Shown: positions 1 through 9,061 of the stretch, piece by piece
Layout of the letters: every line of letters starts with the position of its first letter
How positions within the stretch are numbered: the stretch's first letter is position 1
From: Candidatus Muproteobacteria bacterium
Lineage (GTDB): Bacteria; Pseudomonadota; Gammaproteobacteria; Acidiferrobacterales; Sulfurifustaceae
Direction: 5' to 3'
Assembly (NCBI GenBank): GCA_027449605.1
Contig: DAIDLH010000116.1
Coordinates: 51,809-115,808, forward strand
DNA length: 64,000 nt
Notes under the pieces: model-generated
What the model was told of the DNA's origin: nothing
The model's input: only the letters and a program-made list of their open reading frames with translations
Database searches by the model: none
Position numbers and translations under genes: made by a program

Positions 1-455
1 TTCATCACTTCCACGTTCCAGCCGTGGCTGCCGGCGTAATAGTTGTACATGCGGAACAGGTCGCCGGCGAAGATGGCCGACTCGTCGCCGCCGGCGGCGG
101 CGCGGATTTCGAGGAAGATGTTGCGGTTGTCGTTCGGGTCCTTCGGCAGCAGCAGCGCCTGGATATCGGACTCGAGCGCGGCAATCAGTTGCCGCGCCTG
201 CGCGATTTCCTCCTGCGCCATCTCGCGGATCGACGGATCCTTGTCCGCGAGCATGACGCTGGCGGATTCGAGCTGATCACAGGCGGCGCGATAGTCGCCG
301 TACAGCTTCACCACCGGATTGATCTCGGCGTATTCCTGCGACAGCTTGCGGTACTGATCCTGTTTGCCGATGACCTTGGGATCGGCGAGCATCCGTTCGA
401 TTTCCTCAAAGCGCTGCGCAAGGCCGGTGAGCCTTGTTTCAATCGACGGGTTCAT
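1..455 (-). CDS. prfA: Peptide chain release factor 1, N-terminal part (truncated by window edge)
   Basis: RF1 reads UAA and UAG stop codons in the ribosomal A site and triggers release of the peptide. The visible 151 codons, read on the minus strand from ATG at 455, begin MNPSIETRLTGLAQRF. They run through the helical N-terminal domain into the conserved block RNIFLEIRAAAGGDESAIF. The PxT codon-recognition loop and the GGQ motif lie outside the window. It sits just downstream of hemA on the same strand, the usual gammaproteobacterial hemA-prfA order. Family assignment is secure; only the truncation is limiting. Confidence 0.95.
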   Translation of the reverse strand, partial: MNPSIETRLTGLAQRFEEIERMLADPKVIGKQDQYRKLSQEYAEINPVVKLYGDYRAACDQLESASVMLADKDPSIREMAQEEIAQARQLIAALESDIQALLLPKDPNDNRNIFLEIRAAAGGDESAIFAGDLFRMYNYYAGSHGWNVEVM

Positions 456-485
456 ATCTTTAAAAAGTCTCTAACAAAATGAATG

Positions 486-558
486 GACAGGATTAACAGG
501 ACTTACAGGACTAAAAAACCTTGTGAATAAAAATATTGTTAATCCTGTGAATCCTGTC
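486..558. repeat. Palindromic intergenic repeat between hemA and prfA
   Basis: GACAGGATTAACAGGA at 486-501 pairs with TCCTGTGAATCCTGTC at 543-558, 15 of 16 bases complementary. A T-rich tract follows on the plus strand. I recognise this as a widespread bacterial palindromic repeat rather than a gene-specific signal. It lies inside the hemA-prfA transcription unit. Confidence 0.75.
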
Positions 559-584
559 AAATTTTTCTTTTTATTTTTTGGTAC

Positions 585-1841
585 CTAATCTTCGTTCAGA
601 CCGAACAGGCGCCGCGCGGCCTCGAGCAACGCGCCGTTGCCGTCGTGGTCCGCGCGGCGCAGGACGTCGGTGGGGGCGTGGGTGAATTTGTTGGTCAGGG
701 CGCGCGCCAGTTGTTCGACGACCTTGGCCGGGTCCTCGCCGTGCGCGAGACGGCGCCGCGCGCGTTCCAGCTCGGCTTCGCGCAGCGCGTCGGCGGATTC
801 GCGCAGCGCGCGAATCGTGGGCACGGCGTCGAGCGACTTCACCCAGCGCATGAAATCCACGACCTGGGTATCGATGATCTTCTCCGCTTCGCGCGCCGCC
901 TCCTGGCGTGATTCCATGTTCTCCTGGACGACCTCCTTGAGGTCGTCGATGGTGTACAGGTAGACGTCGTTGAGCTCGCTCACCTCGGTTTCGATGTCGC
1001 GCGGCACGGCGATGTCCAGCATGAACATCGGCCGGTGTTTGCGCGCCTTCAGGGCCCGTTCCACCGTGCCCTTGCCCAGGATCGGCAACTGGCTCGCGGT
1101 CGAGGAGATGACGATGTCGGCGTCGGCGAGACGCGTCGGCATTTCCGCGAGCGAGATGGCCTCGGCGTTGAACTGGCCGGCGAGCAGCTGGGCGCGCTCG
1201 ACGGTGCGGTTGGCGACGATCATGTGACCCACGCCGTGTTCATTGAGGTGGCGCGCGCACAGCTCGATCATGTCGCCGGCGCCGATCAGCAGCACCGTCT
1301 GTTCCGTGAGGTCGCTGAAAATCTGCTTGGCGAGCCGCACCGCCGCCGAGGCGACCGACACCGCGCTGGCGCCGATGGCGGTGTCGGTGCGCACCTGCTT
1401 GGCCACGGTGAAGGTCTGCTGGAACAGGCGGTTCAGGATTTTTCCGGTGGCGCCGGCCTTGTGCGCGGTGGCGAAGGCCTCCTTCATCTGTCCCAGGATC
1501 TGCGGCTCGCCCAGGATCATCGAGTCGAGCCCGGCGGCGACGCGGAACACGTGCTTCACCGCCTCCTGGTCGGGATGCCGGTAGAGATACGGATGGATGT
1601 CGCCGCGGTTCAGCCGATGATAGTGGCAGAACCATTCGATCACCCGTTCGTCGTGCGCGGGTTCGAGGCCGCAGTACAGCTCGGTGCGGTTGCAGGTGGA
1701 GACGATCGCCGCTTCGGCTACGCCGCCGCTGCCGGTCACTTCGTGCAGGGCGTTGACCAGCTTGTCGGTGGCGAACGCCGCCTTCTCGCGGATATCGACC
1801 GGCGCGGTGTGATGATTGATGCCAAAGGCGAACAGGTGCAT
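585..1841 (-). CDS. hemA: Glutamyl-tRNA reductase
   Basis: NADPH-dependent reduction of glutamyl-tRNA(Glu) to glutamate-1-semialdehyde, the first step of C5-pathway tetrapyrrole synthesis. The ORF track begins at 1886, but the family N-terminus MHLFAFGINHHTAP starts at the ATG at 1841, giving 418 residues, the usual length. The catalytic Cys is at residue 50 in STCNRTELY. The nucleotide-binding LLIGAGDM motif follows, then a C-terminal helical dimerisation domain ending ARRLFGLNED. It lies 45 bp downstream of the CstA-like gene and upstream of prfA, all on the minus strand. Confidence 0.96.
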   Translation of the reverse strand: MHLFAFGINHHTAPVDIREKAAFATDKLVNALHEVTGSGGVAEAAIVSTCNRTELYCGLEPAHDERVIEWFCHYHRLNRGDIHPYLYRHPDQEAVKHVFRVAAGLDSMILGEPQILGQMKEAFATAHKAGATGKILNRLFQQTFTVAKQVRTDTAIGASAVSVASAAVRLAKQIFSDLTEQTVLLIGAGDMIELCARHLNEHGVGHMIVANRTVERAQLLAGQFNAEAISLAEMPTRLADADIVISSTASQLPILGKGTVERALKARKHRPMFMLDIAVPRDIETEVSELNDVYLYTIDDLKEVVQENMESRQEAAREAEKIIDTQVVDFMRWVKSLDAVPTIRALRESADALREAELERARRRLAHGEDPAKVVEQLARALTNKFTHAPTDVLRRADHDGNGALLEAARRLFGLNED

Positions 1842-1885
1842 GCAGAAACCGGGAAATTGCCGCTGTTGTGCGCGATTTTGACCCA

Positions 1886-3589
1886 TCAGGGTCCGGTGTC
1901 AAGTTTGAGCTGTCGCGGGGTTCTCAACGCTCTCAGCGTCAGCCCTATCAACCCGAGTTCCGTGACCATTAATATGGTGCCAAGCATGAGCAATATCCAC
2001 TGACCGTTCGACCACCATTGCGTCATCTGCGCGCCCAGTCCCCCGTTGGCGGTAACCAGCAGGAACAGCCAGGGCAGGAGCACCGCCGCGACGGGACGCT
2101 CCCGCAGCCGCAGCGCCAGGATCAGCAGGGCGAAGCCGAGCACGGCGAATATCTGGTCGGCGACGCCGAACAACGGCCAAAGCGCGAGTCCGCCGCGGCC
2201 GTGGCCGTCATGCAGTGAAAGCAGCGCGGACAACCCGACGGCCGTCGCAATCAATCCCTTTTCCTTTGCCGGAAGCAGCGAGGGCAGGTGCTCGGCCATG
2301 CCGGCGAGCAATTGTTTTTGCGCGCGCAGTCCGGTCTCCAGTGTCGCAACGAGGAGACCGACGATCATCACCGCCATGAGCGTGCGTGCAAAGCCCGGGT
2401 CCAGTCCGAGGCTCGCGGCGTGCCGCGCGAAGCCGTTGATATAAATTTCCAGGATGGCGTGCGAATCCATAAGCGTCGCCCAGGAGGCGTAACGCCGGTT
2501 CCAGGCCGCGACGTCCGGCAGCGCCGTGGCGCCGATGATGATGGCGCTCAGCGCCAGCAGTCCCAGCCCCAGCGCTCCGCCGTAGCCGATATAGCGCGCG
2601 TCGGTTTCCCGGTTCATCTGACGCGCGGTGACGGCGTTGGCGACGAGCAGATGAAACCCGGCCACGGCTCCGGATGTCAGCGTCACGAACAGCCACGGAA
2701 ACATGTCCGGAGCGCCGGCGATGGAACGGAATTCCGGGGCCAGCAGGTCGGGGTGGTCGATCGCCACGGCGGTGTAGAAAATGAAAAGCGTCACGCCCAG
2801 CAACAACGCCGTGAGGTAAGCGCGCGGGCGCGCCAGCTTCCACATCGGCAGGCGTGTCGCGTGGTAGCCGTAAAGGAACAGCAGCAGAACCCAGACGATC
2901 GACGTGTCGAAAGGGAAATAGGACGCCGCGGTTTCGACGGGCAGCGCCGCGGCGAAACCCGTCAGGAAATCTCCGAGCAGCCACACGGCCATGAGCACCA
3001 GGGTGAGTGCGATCAGGGTCGCGGGAACGATCTCGAAATCTTCTCTCCCGCGCAGGAAATTTCCGAGAACCAGGCCGGCCGCGGCGATGAACCAGAACGG
3101 CAGGACCGCGGAGGGATGCGTGGACAGCAGTTGCGCGGCGAGCGTGGCGCAGGCCGCGTTCATGATCAGGAGCAGCAGAAAGGCGATCAATGCAAACAGC
3201 CCGTACGCCGGCGCGCCGAGCAGGCGCGCGGCGATCTCCGCCGGGTTGAGCCCCGGGTAGCGGAGCGACAACCACAACGTCCCCAGGCCGTAGGTGCCGG
3301 CCGCCACCACGGTGCCGACCACGACCCATAGAAAAGCCGGAACCCATCCCCATATTAAGGAAACCACGCCGCCGATGACGGCGGCGCTAGCGGCGAGGGA
3401 GGCCAGATGATGCCCGAACAGGAGATGACGGCTGAAACCGCCTTGTTCCGCGGTGGCAGGCCGGGGGTACGAGGCTGTACTATAATCTTTTCCAAGGCGA
3501 AACACGCCGAGCGCCAGGAGCCGGGAATAGAAGCGGTAGCCGAAGACGAACGCCACCGCGGCCGCTGCCAGCAGAACCAGTGAATTCAT
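1886..3589 (-). CDS. CstA-family inner-membrane transporter (short form)
   Basis: 567-residue polytopic membrane protein of the carbon starvation protein A family, which takes up peptides and, in some members, pyruvate. Family signatures are LLFGHHLASLA near residue 55, FPWLFVTLTSGAVAGFHLLV near 300, ETDARYIGYGG near 330 and LWPLFGVADQ near 470. E. coli CstA is about 700 residues, so this is a shorter member. It is upstream of hemA on the same strand, and transcription may continue into hemA. The substrate cannot be read from sequence. About 190 bp separate it from the divergent TPR gene. Confidence 0.85.
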   Translation of the reverse strand: MNSLVLLAAAAVAFVFGYRFYSRLLALGVFRLGKDYSTASYPRPATAEQGGFSRHLLFGHHLASLAASAAVIGGVVSLIWGWVPAFLWVVVGTVVAAGTYGLGTLWLSLRYPGLNPAEIAARLLGAPAYGLFALIAFLLLLIMNAACATLAAQLLSTHPSAVLPFWFIAAAGLVLGNFLRGREDFEIVPATLIALTLVLMAVWLLGDFLTGFAAALPVETAASYFPFDTSIVWVLLLFLYGYHATRLPMWKLARPRAYLTALLLGVTLFIFYTAVAIDHPDLLAPEFRSIAGAPDMFPWLFVTLTSGAVAGFHLLVANAVTARQMNRETDARYIGYGGALGLGLLALSAIIIGATALPDVAAWNRRYASWATLMDSHAILEIYINGFARHAASLGLDPGFARTLMAVMIVGLLVATLETGLRAQKQLLAGMAEHLPSLLPAKEKGLIATAVGLSALLSLHDGHGRGGLALWPLFGVADQIFAVLGFALLILALRLRERPVAAVLLPWLFLLVTANGGLGAQMTQWWSNGQWILLMLGTILMVTELGLIGLTLRALRTPRQLKLDTGP

Positions 3590-3779
3590 GACCCGTCCGC
3601 GCCACGGCGCGCGGAACGAAGGATAAGCACGAGATTGTCTCTATTCGCCAATGGCGCGCCTTTTCGGAAATTTTGAGACTTCAAGGATTATTTTAGATGG
3701 CGCGCCGAATCTCCGCGTGCGGCGGCGGTCGAAGGCGCATACAGCCTGTCATTCCCAAGCAGTTCGAGACTTAATATAT

Positions 3780-5510
3780 ATGATCATTTCCCGTTTTTGT
3801 GTCATTTCACCTTTAATAGGACTTTCCTTGCTGACGGCTTGCGCCGGCACGATGACGCCCGGTACGCCGGCGGAAACCGCGGCTCCGCCCGCCAGCGTGG
3901 AAGCGAACCTGCCCAATGTCGAGTTGAGGCCGGAAATCCTGTACGACCTGCTGGTGGGCGAACTCGCCGGCCAGCGCGGGCAGATCGGCGTGGCGGCGAC
4001 GACGCTCGGCAAGGTCGCGCAGGAGACGCGCGATCCGCGCGTGGCCGAGCGCGCGACGCTGGCCGCGCTCTACGCCAAGCGTTATGACGAGGCGCTGCAG
4101 TCGGCGGAGCTGTGGATGGAACTGCAGCCGGACGATGTCGAGGCCAGGGAAGCGAAGATTACCGCGCTGCTCGAGCTTGACCGCGTGACCGAAGCCAAGA
4201 GCCAGTTCGAGGCGCTGTTCGGTTTGGAAGGAACGCGCCGCAACCTGGATCAGTCCTATCTGCGTGCCGCGGCGGTGCTGGGGCGCGCGAGCAACCGCGC
4301 CGCGGCGATCGACGTGATGCAGTCGCTGGTGGCGTTGAACCCGCGCAGCGCCGCGGCGCATTTCGCCATGGCGCATCTCATGATTCGCGGCGGCGATCTG
4401 GACAAGGCGCTGGCGGCCGCCGACGAAGTATTGAAACTGCGTCCGGACTGGGAGGAGGCGGCGCTGCTCAAGGCGCGCATCCTGATTGCGCAGAAGGATT
4501 CTTCCAAGGCCCAGTCGTTTTTCGGGGCGTTTCTCGACGGCAATCCGCGCGCGACCACCGTCCGGCTCAATTACGCGCGTTTTCTGATCGACCAGAAGGA
4601 ATGGCAGAAGGCGCTCGCTGAATTCAAGCGCGTGGCCGCCGACATGCCGGATGACGCCGACACCATCTATGCCGTCGGTCTGCTCTCGCTGCAGAACAAC
4701 CAACTTGATGACGCCGGGAAATACCTCAAGCGCGCGCTCGAGCTGCGCCCCGAGAACGATCAGGCGCGGCTGTATCTCGGGCAGGTCGCGGAACAAGGCA
4801 AGCACTATGCGGAAGCGGTCCACTGGTATCGCGAGGTGGATGACGGTGAATATTATTTCGAGGCGCAGTTGCGGATCGGCGTGGCGCTCGCGCGGCAGGG
4901 CGACCTGGCCGCGGCGCGCCGGCATCTGCACGCCATCAAGACGCAGACCGACGCACAGCGCGTGCAGGCGGCGCTCGCCGAGGAAACGGTTCTGCGCGAG
5001 GCCAGGCAGTACCGCGAAGCGCTCGATGTGCTGAACGCGGCGATCGAAGTCGTGCCCGACGACAGGGACCTGCTCTACGCCCGTTCGCTGGCGGCCGAGA
5101 AGCTCGGCCTGCTCGACGTGACCGAGCGCGATCTGCGTGAAATCCTCAAGCGGGACCCGAAGAACGTCAACGCGCTGAACGCGCTCGGCTACACGCTCAC
5201 CGACCGCACCACGCGTTTCCAGGAGGCGCTCGAACTCCTGAAGCAGGCGATCGAACTGAAGCCGGACGACGCCTACATCATGGACAGCATGGGCTGGCTG
5301 CAATATCGTCTCGGCAATCACGCGGAAGCGGTGAAATACCTCAAGCGCGCGCTGGACGTGCGCAACGACGCGGAAATCGCGGCGCATCTCGGCGAGGTGT
5401 TGTGGGTCATGGGCAACCATGGCGAGGCCGAAGCGGTGTGGAACCGTGCGTTGCGCGAAACGCCGGACAACGAAGCGTTGAACGGCGTCATCAAGAAATT
5501 CAAACCATGA
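3780..5510 (+). CDS. TPR-repeat lipoprotein
   Basis: 576 residues from ATG 3780; the track start at 3651 lacks support. The N-terminus is a lipoprotein signal peptide with lipobox LLTAC, and the rest is a long array of tetratricopeptide repeats, for example YLKRALELRPENDQARLYLG and ALNALGYTLTDRT. It is probably a periplasmic scaffold anchored to a membrane. The stop overlaps the lolB start by 4 bp (ATGA), so the two are translationally coupled. Similar TPR proteins precede lolB in other gammaproteobacteria. The specific partner is unknown. Confidence 0.85.
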   Translation: MIISRFCVISPLIGLSLLTACAGTMTPGTPAETAAPPASVEANLPNVELRPEILYDLLVGELAGQRGQIGVAATTLGKVAQETRDPRVAERATLAALYAKRYDEALQSAELWMELQPDDVEAREAKITALLELDRVTEAKSQFEALFGLEGTRRNLDQSYLRAAAVLGRASNRAAAIDVMQSLVALNPRSAAAHFAMAHLMIRGGDLDKALAAADEVLKLRPDWEEAALLKARILIAQKDSSKAQSFFGAFLDGNPRATTVRLNYARFLIDQKEWQKALAEFKRVAADMPDDADTIYAVGLLSLQNNQLDDAGKYLKRALELRPENDQARLYLGQVAEQGKHYAEAVHWYREVDDGEYYFEAQLRIGVALARQGDLAAARRHLHAIKTQTDAQRVQAALAEETVLREARQYREALDVLNAAIEVVPDDRDLLYARSLAAEKLGLLDVTERDLREILKRDPKNVNALNALGYTLTDRTTRFQEALELLKQAIELKPDDAYIMDSMGWLQYRLGNHAEAVKYLKRALDVRNDAEIAAHLGEVLWVMGNHGEAEAVWNRALRETPDNEALNGVIKKFKP

Positions 5511-6142
5511 AGTCCGCGGTGGTCGTGTTCGGGCTGGTCGCGCTCGCGGCCGGCTGCGCCACCGCACCCTTGGTTCCCCCGGTCGAAAATCCCGCCGCCA
5601 CCTGGCAGTGGCGGCAGGCGCAGCTGCGTCCGATCACGGCCTGGAACATCCAGGGGCGTCTGGCGATGCGCACCGCCGGGGAAGGCTGGCAGGCGTCGCT
5701 GGACTGGATGCGCGAGGGCGAGCGGCATCGCATCGATCTGGCCGGCCCGCTGGGCCGCGGCCACCTGCGGCTGACGCGTGACGAGCATGGCGCGGAATTG
5801 CGCGACGCCGACCGACGCCGCTGGCGCGCGGAAAATCCGGAACAGCTTTTATATCGCACCACCGGATGGCGGGTGCCGCTCGACGGACTCAATTACTGGG
5901 TGCTCGGACTGCCCCAGCCCGGCGCCGCGGCGGAGCAGGAACTGGACCCGCAGGGGCGCCTGAAGTCGCTGGTCCAGTCCGGCTGGGACGTCCGGTTCCT
6001 GGAATATGCCCGCTACGGTTCGCTCGAGTTGCCGAGTAAACTCTTCATCAAGAGACAGGATGGCGACCCGAACGACGATCCGGCCAACCGCGCCACGCTC
6101 GAGGTGCGCCTGGTCATCGAGCGTTGGACGCTGAAACAATAA
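5507..6142 (+). CDS. lolB: Outer-membrane lipoprotein receptor LolB
   Basis: Accepts lipoproteins from periplasmic LolA and inserts them into the outer membrane. 211 residues from ATG 5507, with lipobox AAGC at the end of the signal peptide. Family features include WNIQGRLAMRT, DLAGPLGRG and a C-terminal beta half-barrel ending LEVRLVIERWTL. ATG overlaps the upstream stop (ATGA) and ispE follows 18 bp later, the canonical lolB-ispE order. The longer ORF-track start would run back into the TPR gene and is rejected. Confidence 0.93.
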   Translation: MKSAVVVFGLVALAAGCATAPLVPPVENPAATWQWRQAQLRPITAWNIQGRLAMRTAGEGWQASLDWMREGERHRIDLAGPLGRGHLRLTRDEHGAELRDADRRRWRAENPEQLLYRTTGWRVPLDGLNYWVLGLPQPGAAAEQELDPQGRLKSLVQSGWDVRFLEYARYGSLELPSKLFIKRQDGDPNDDPANRATLEVRLVIERWTLKQ

Positions 6143-6160
6143 AAACAGGAGTCATGGCGC

Positions 6161-6991
6161 ATGCAAACCTGGCCGGCGCCGGCGAAGCTGAATCTTTTTC
6201 TGCATGTCACGGGCCGGCGCGCGGACGGCTATCACACGCTGCAGACGGTGTTCCAGTTTCTCGATTATTCCGACCAACTGGAATTTACGGTTACGGACGA
6301 TGACCGAGTCACGCTCCTTACGCCGTTGCCCGGCGTGCCGGAAGACAGGGACCTCAGCGCGCGCGCCGCGCGCCTGTTGCAGGAGACGGCCGGGATCTGT
6401 CGGGGCGCCCAGATTCGTCTGACCAAGCGCATCCCCGCCGGCGGCGGTCTGGGAGGCGGGAGTTCCGACGCCGCTACGACCCTGCTGGCCCTGAATGAAT
6501 TGTGGGGCGCGAATCTGCCTCGTGCGGAACTCGCGGCGCTCGGGCTCAAACTCGGGGCGGACGTACCGGTATTTGTCCGGGGCCGGGCCGCCTGGGCCGA
6601 AGGCATCGGCGAAATCCTCACCCCCCTCGAACCGGAACAGGCCTGGTATCTGGTCGTGATGCCGCCGGTGCACGTCTCCACGGCGCAGGTTTTTGCCACC
6701 CTTGAATTGACACGTTATAGCCCGCCCCTCACAATACGCGACTTTCACGAAGGGCGCGGGCTGCAAAACGACCTGGAACCGGCGGTGCGCAGCCGCTATC
6801 CGGAGGTGGACCGCGCGATGCGGTGGCTTTCCGAGTTCGGCGAGCCGCGCATGTCGGGTTCGGGCGGATGCGTGTTCCTGAAAGTGACGGATGCGGATCG
6901 CGGCCGGCAGATTCTGGAAAGAATTCCCAAACCGTTTTCCGGTTTCGTGGCGCGAGGGATGAACCGGCATCCTTTATATATGATGCGGTGA
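6161..6991 (+). CDS. ispE: 4-diphosphocytidyl-2-C-methyl-D-erythritol kinase
   Basis: GHMP-superfamily kinase that phosphorylates CDP-ME in the MEP pathway to isoprenoids. 276 residues. The N-terminal PAPAKLNLFLHVTGRR, the ATP-binding PAGGGLGGGSSDAATTL near residue 92 and the C-terminal MSGSGGCVF motif are all present. It stands between lolB and tRNA-Gln/prs as in most gammaproteobacteria. Confidence 0.96.
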   Translation: MQTWPAPAKLNLFLHVTGRRADGYHTLQTVFQFLDYSDQLEFTVTDDDRVTLLTPLPGVPEDRDLSARAARLLQETAGICRGAQIRLTKRIPAGGGLGGGSSDAATTLLALNELWGANLPRAELAALGLKLGADVPVFVRGRAAWAEGIGEILTPLEPEQAWYLVVMPPVHVSTAQVFATLELTRYSPPLTIRDFHEGRGLQNDLEPAVRSRYPEVDRAMRWLSEFGEPRMSGSGGCVFLKVTDADRGRQILERIPKPFSGFVARGMNRHPLYMMR

Positions 6992-7067
6992 CAGTCAGAT
7001 TCGGGACCGCCTATCCGGCGCCCGGCGTCAGCTCCGGAGTTCCCGGGTTCCACGGTTTCGCTATTAC

Positions 7068-7142
7068 TGGGGCGTAGCCAAGCGGTAAGGCACCGGATTT
7101 TGATTCCGGCATTCCCAGGTTCGAATCCTGGCGCCCCAACCA
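7068..7142 (+). tRNA. tRNA-Gln (anticodon TTG)
   Basis: A 75-nt cloverleaf with encoded CCA. The acceptor stem TGGGGCG (7068-7074) pairs with CGCCCCA (7132-7138). Discriminator A and CCA end at 7142. The anticodon loop ATTTTGATT gives TTG, and the T-loop is GGTTCGAATCC. Position between ispE and prs is conserved in gammaproteobacteria. Confidence 0.96.
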
Positions 7143-7179
7143 GTTTGAGTAGCCGACCGTCCATCACAGGGGAGATTGC

Positions 7180-8130
7180 GTGTCCTTGGACAACATGGTG
7201 GTATTCACCGGGAACGCCAACCCGGCGCTGGCGGAGCTGATCGTCCGGCATCTCGGGCTGCCGCTCGGCAAGGTGGTGGTCGGCCGTTTCTCGGACGGCG
7301 AGATTCAGGTCGAGGTCATGGAGCACGTGCGCGGCAAGGACGTTTTCATCGTCCAGCCGACCTGCGCTCCGAGCAACGACAATTTGATGGAGTTGCTGAT
7401 CATGATCGACGCGGTGAAGCGCTCCTCGGCGCGGCGCATCACCGCGGTGATACCTTATTATGGTTACGCGCGCCAGGATCGCCGCCCACGCACGGCGCGG
7501 GTGGCGATCACGGCCAAACTCGTGGCGGACATGATCACCGCCGCCGGCGCGAACCGGGTGTTGACGATGGATCTGCATGCCGACCAGATTCAGGGATTCT
7601 TCAACATCCCGACCGACAACGTTTATTCGTCGCTGGTATTGCTCGGCGACATCTGGCGGCAGGAGTTCGAGGATCTGCTCGTGGTGTCGCCGGACGTGGG
7701 CGGTGTGGTGCGGGCGCGCGCGATGGCGAAGCACCTGGAAGCGGACTTGGCCATCATCGACAAGCGCCGCCCGAAGCCGAACGAGGCCAAGGTGATGCAT
7801 ATCATCGGCGAGGTCGAGGGCCGCACCTGCGTGCTGATGGACGACCTCGTGGATACCGCCGGCACGCTGTGCGAGGCGGCCGGGGCGCTCAAGGAGCATG
7901 GCGCCAAAAGAGTCCTGGCGTACTGCACGCATCCGGTGTTGTCCGGAAGCGCGGTGGACCGGATCGGCAAGTCCCAGCTCGACGAGCTGGTGGTAACGGA
8001 CACCATTCCGCTGCGGCCCGAGGCCAAGGCGTGCAAGCGCATCCGCCAGCTGAGCGTGGCCGAACTGCTGGCCGAGTCCATGCGCCGGATCGCGCTGGAC
8101 GATTCGGTGAGCGAGCTGTTTATGGAATAA
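7180..8130 (+). CDS. prs: Ribose-phosphate pyrophosphokinase
   Basis: Makes PRPP from ribose-5-phosphate and ATP, feeding purine, pyrimidine, histidine and tryptophan synthesis; purF and the trp genes in this window use the product. 316 residues. The start is GTG at 7180, preceded by AGGGGAG about 6 nt upstream; ATG 7195 is possible but would shorten the conserved N-terminus. PRPP-binding loop [17 protein letters not shown] and the [10 protein letters not shown] flexible loop are intact. Confidence 0.96.
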   Translation: MSLDNMVVFTGNANPALAELIVRHLGLPLGKVVVGRFSDGEIQVEVMEHVRGKDVFIVQPTCAPSNDNLMELLIMIDAVKRSSARRITAVIPYYGYARQDRRPRTARVAITAKLVADMITAAGANRVLTMDLHADQIQGFFNIPTDNVYSSLVLLGDIWRQEFEDLLVVSPDVGGVVRARAMAKHLEADLAIIDKRRPKPNEAKVMHIIGEVEGRTCVLMDDLVDTAGTLCEAAGALKEHGAKRVLAYCTHPVLSGSAVDRIGKSQLDELVVTDTIPLRPEAKACKRIRQLSVAELLAESMRRIALDDSVSELFME

Positions 8131-8137
8131 ATTCAGT

Positions 8138-8175
8138 AGCAAGTGGCAAGAAAAAGGTTTTCCTTGCAACTTGCT
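8138..8175 (+). terminator. Stem-loop downstream of prs
   Basis: AGCAAGT (8138-8144) pairs with ACTTGCT (8169-8175), and GCAAG pairs internally with CTTGC. The T-run after it is weak, so it may be a transcript-end hairpin or a partial terminator between prs and rplY. Confidence 0.45.
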
Positions 8176-8191
8176 GCTTCAGAAGTAGTTG

Positions 8192-8219
8192 CCGTTTCTT
8201 CTGGTCGCGGAAGAAACGG
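8192..8219 (+). promoter_or_regulatory. Perfect 10-bp hairpin in the rplY leader
   Basis: CCGTTTCTTC (8192-8201) and GAAGAAACGG (8210-8219) are perfectly complementary around an 8-nt loop, 30 nt upstream of the rplY ATG. It is followed by TGTTTATTAA, not a clean T-run. It may be a leader structure or a weak attenuator. Function is inference. Confidence 0.5.
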
Positions 8220-8248
8220 TGTTTATTAACCTTTGTAGGAGACTGACA

Positions 8249-8986
8249 ATGAGCGCTAAATTTGAATTGACTGCCGAACCGCGCGCAGCGAAAGGTACGG
8301 GTGCGAGCCGCCGCCTTCGCCACAGCGGAAAAGTGCCCGCCATCCTGTACGGGGCGGGCAAGGAACCGACGATGGTCGCCCTCGACCAGAACATCATGCT
8401 GCGCCACTTGGCGAACGAGAAGTTTCACACCTCGATCCTGACCGTGAAGGTCGGCGGCGAGTCCGACCAGGCGATTCTGCGCGACTGGCACATGCACCCG
8501 TACAAGCCGGTGGTGATGCACATCGACCTGCAACGCATCAGCGCCACCGAGAAGATACATATGAAGGTGCCGCTGCACTTCACGGGCCAGGACGTGGCCC
8601 CAGGCGTGAAGCTGGACGGCGGTATCGTCACGCATCTCATGACCGAAGTGGACATCACCTGTCTGCCCAAGGATTTGCCGGAATTCCTCACGGTGGACAT
8701 GTCGGCGCTGCGCATCAACGAGTCGGTGCATCTTTCCAACATCAAGCTCCCGGAAGGCGTGACTATCACGAGCCTCGCGCACGGCGGCGACGACCTGGCG
8801 GTGGGCGCGATCACCACCATCAAAGTGGTGGAAGAAGCCCCTGTGGCGGCGGCGCCGGTGGAAGGCGAAGCGGCTGCTGCTGCGGCGGCGCCGGCTGAAG
8901 GCGAAGCGAAAGCCGGCGAGGCGAAGAAGGCCGAAGCCCCCAAGGCGGAGGCAAAGAAGGAAGCGCCCAAGAAGGAAAGCAAGTAA
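8249..8986 (+). CDS. rplY: 50S ribosomal protein L25 (Ctc form) with low-complexity tail
   Basis: Binds 5S rRNA in the large subunit. 245 residues from ATG 8249, which has AGGAGA at 8238-8243; the track start at 8189 is inside the leader hairpin. An N-terminal L25 domain (about 1-95) is followed by the TL5-type beta domain (about 100-190). A tail of about 50 residues made almost only of Ala, Glu, Lys and Pro follows (GEAKAGEAKKAEAPKAEAK). Such tails occur in many Ctc-type L25 proteins. It is followed by pth, the usual order. Confidence 0.95.
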   Translation: MSAKFELTAEPRAAKGTGASRRLRHSGKVPAILYGAGKEPTMVALDQNIMLRHLANEKFHTSILTVKVGGESDQAILRDWHMHPYKPVVMHIDLQRISATEKIHMKVPLHFTGQDVAPGVKLDGGIVTHLMTEVDITCLPKDLPEFLTVDMSALRINESVHLSNIKLPEGVTITSLAHGGDDLAVGAITTIKVVEEAPVAAAPVEGEAAAAAAAPAEGEAKAGEAKKAEAPKAEAKKEAPKKESK

Positions 8987-9015
8987 TCCTGTCATATGTG
9001 CCATTTTCCGACTCC

Positions 9016-9039
9016 CCCTCTCCCGTGCGCGGGAGAGGG
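9016..9039. repeat. CCCTCTCCC/GGGAGAGGG palindromic repeat
   Basis: CCCTCTCCCG (9016-9025) and CGGGAGAGGG (9030-9039) form a perfect 10-bp stem with a TGCG loop, between rplY and pth. The same family recurs twice at 19090-19216. Confidence 0.8.
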
Positions 9040-9061
9040 CAAGGGGTGAGGGAAGCAGGCC

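Noticed and set aside
3813-5567. 584-residue minus-strand ORF
   Set aside because: Antisense shadow of the TPR gene; Arg/His-rich composition typical of GC-rich mirror frames.
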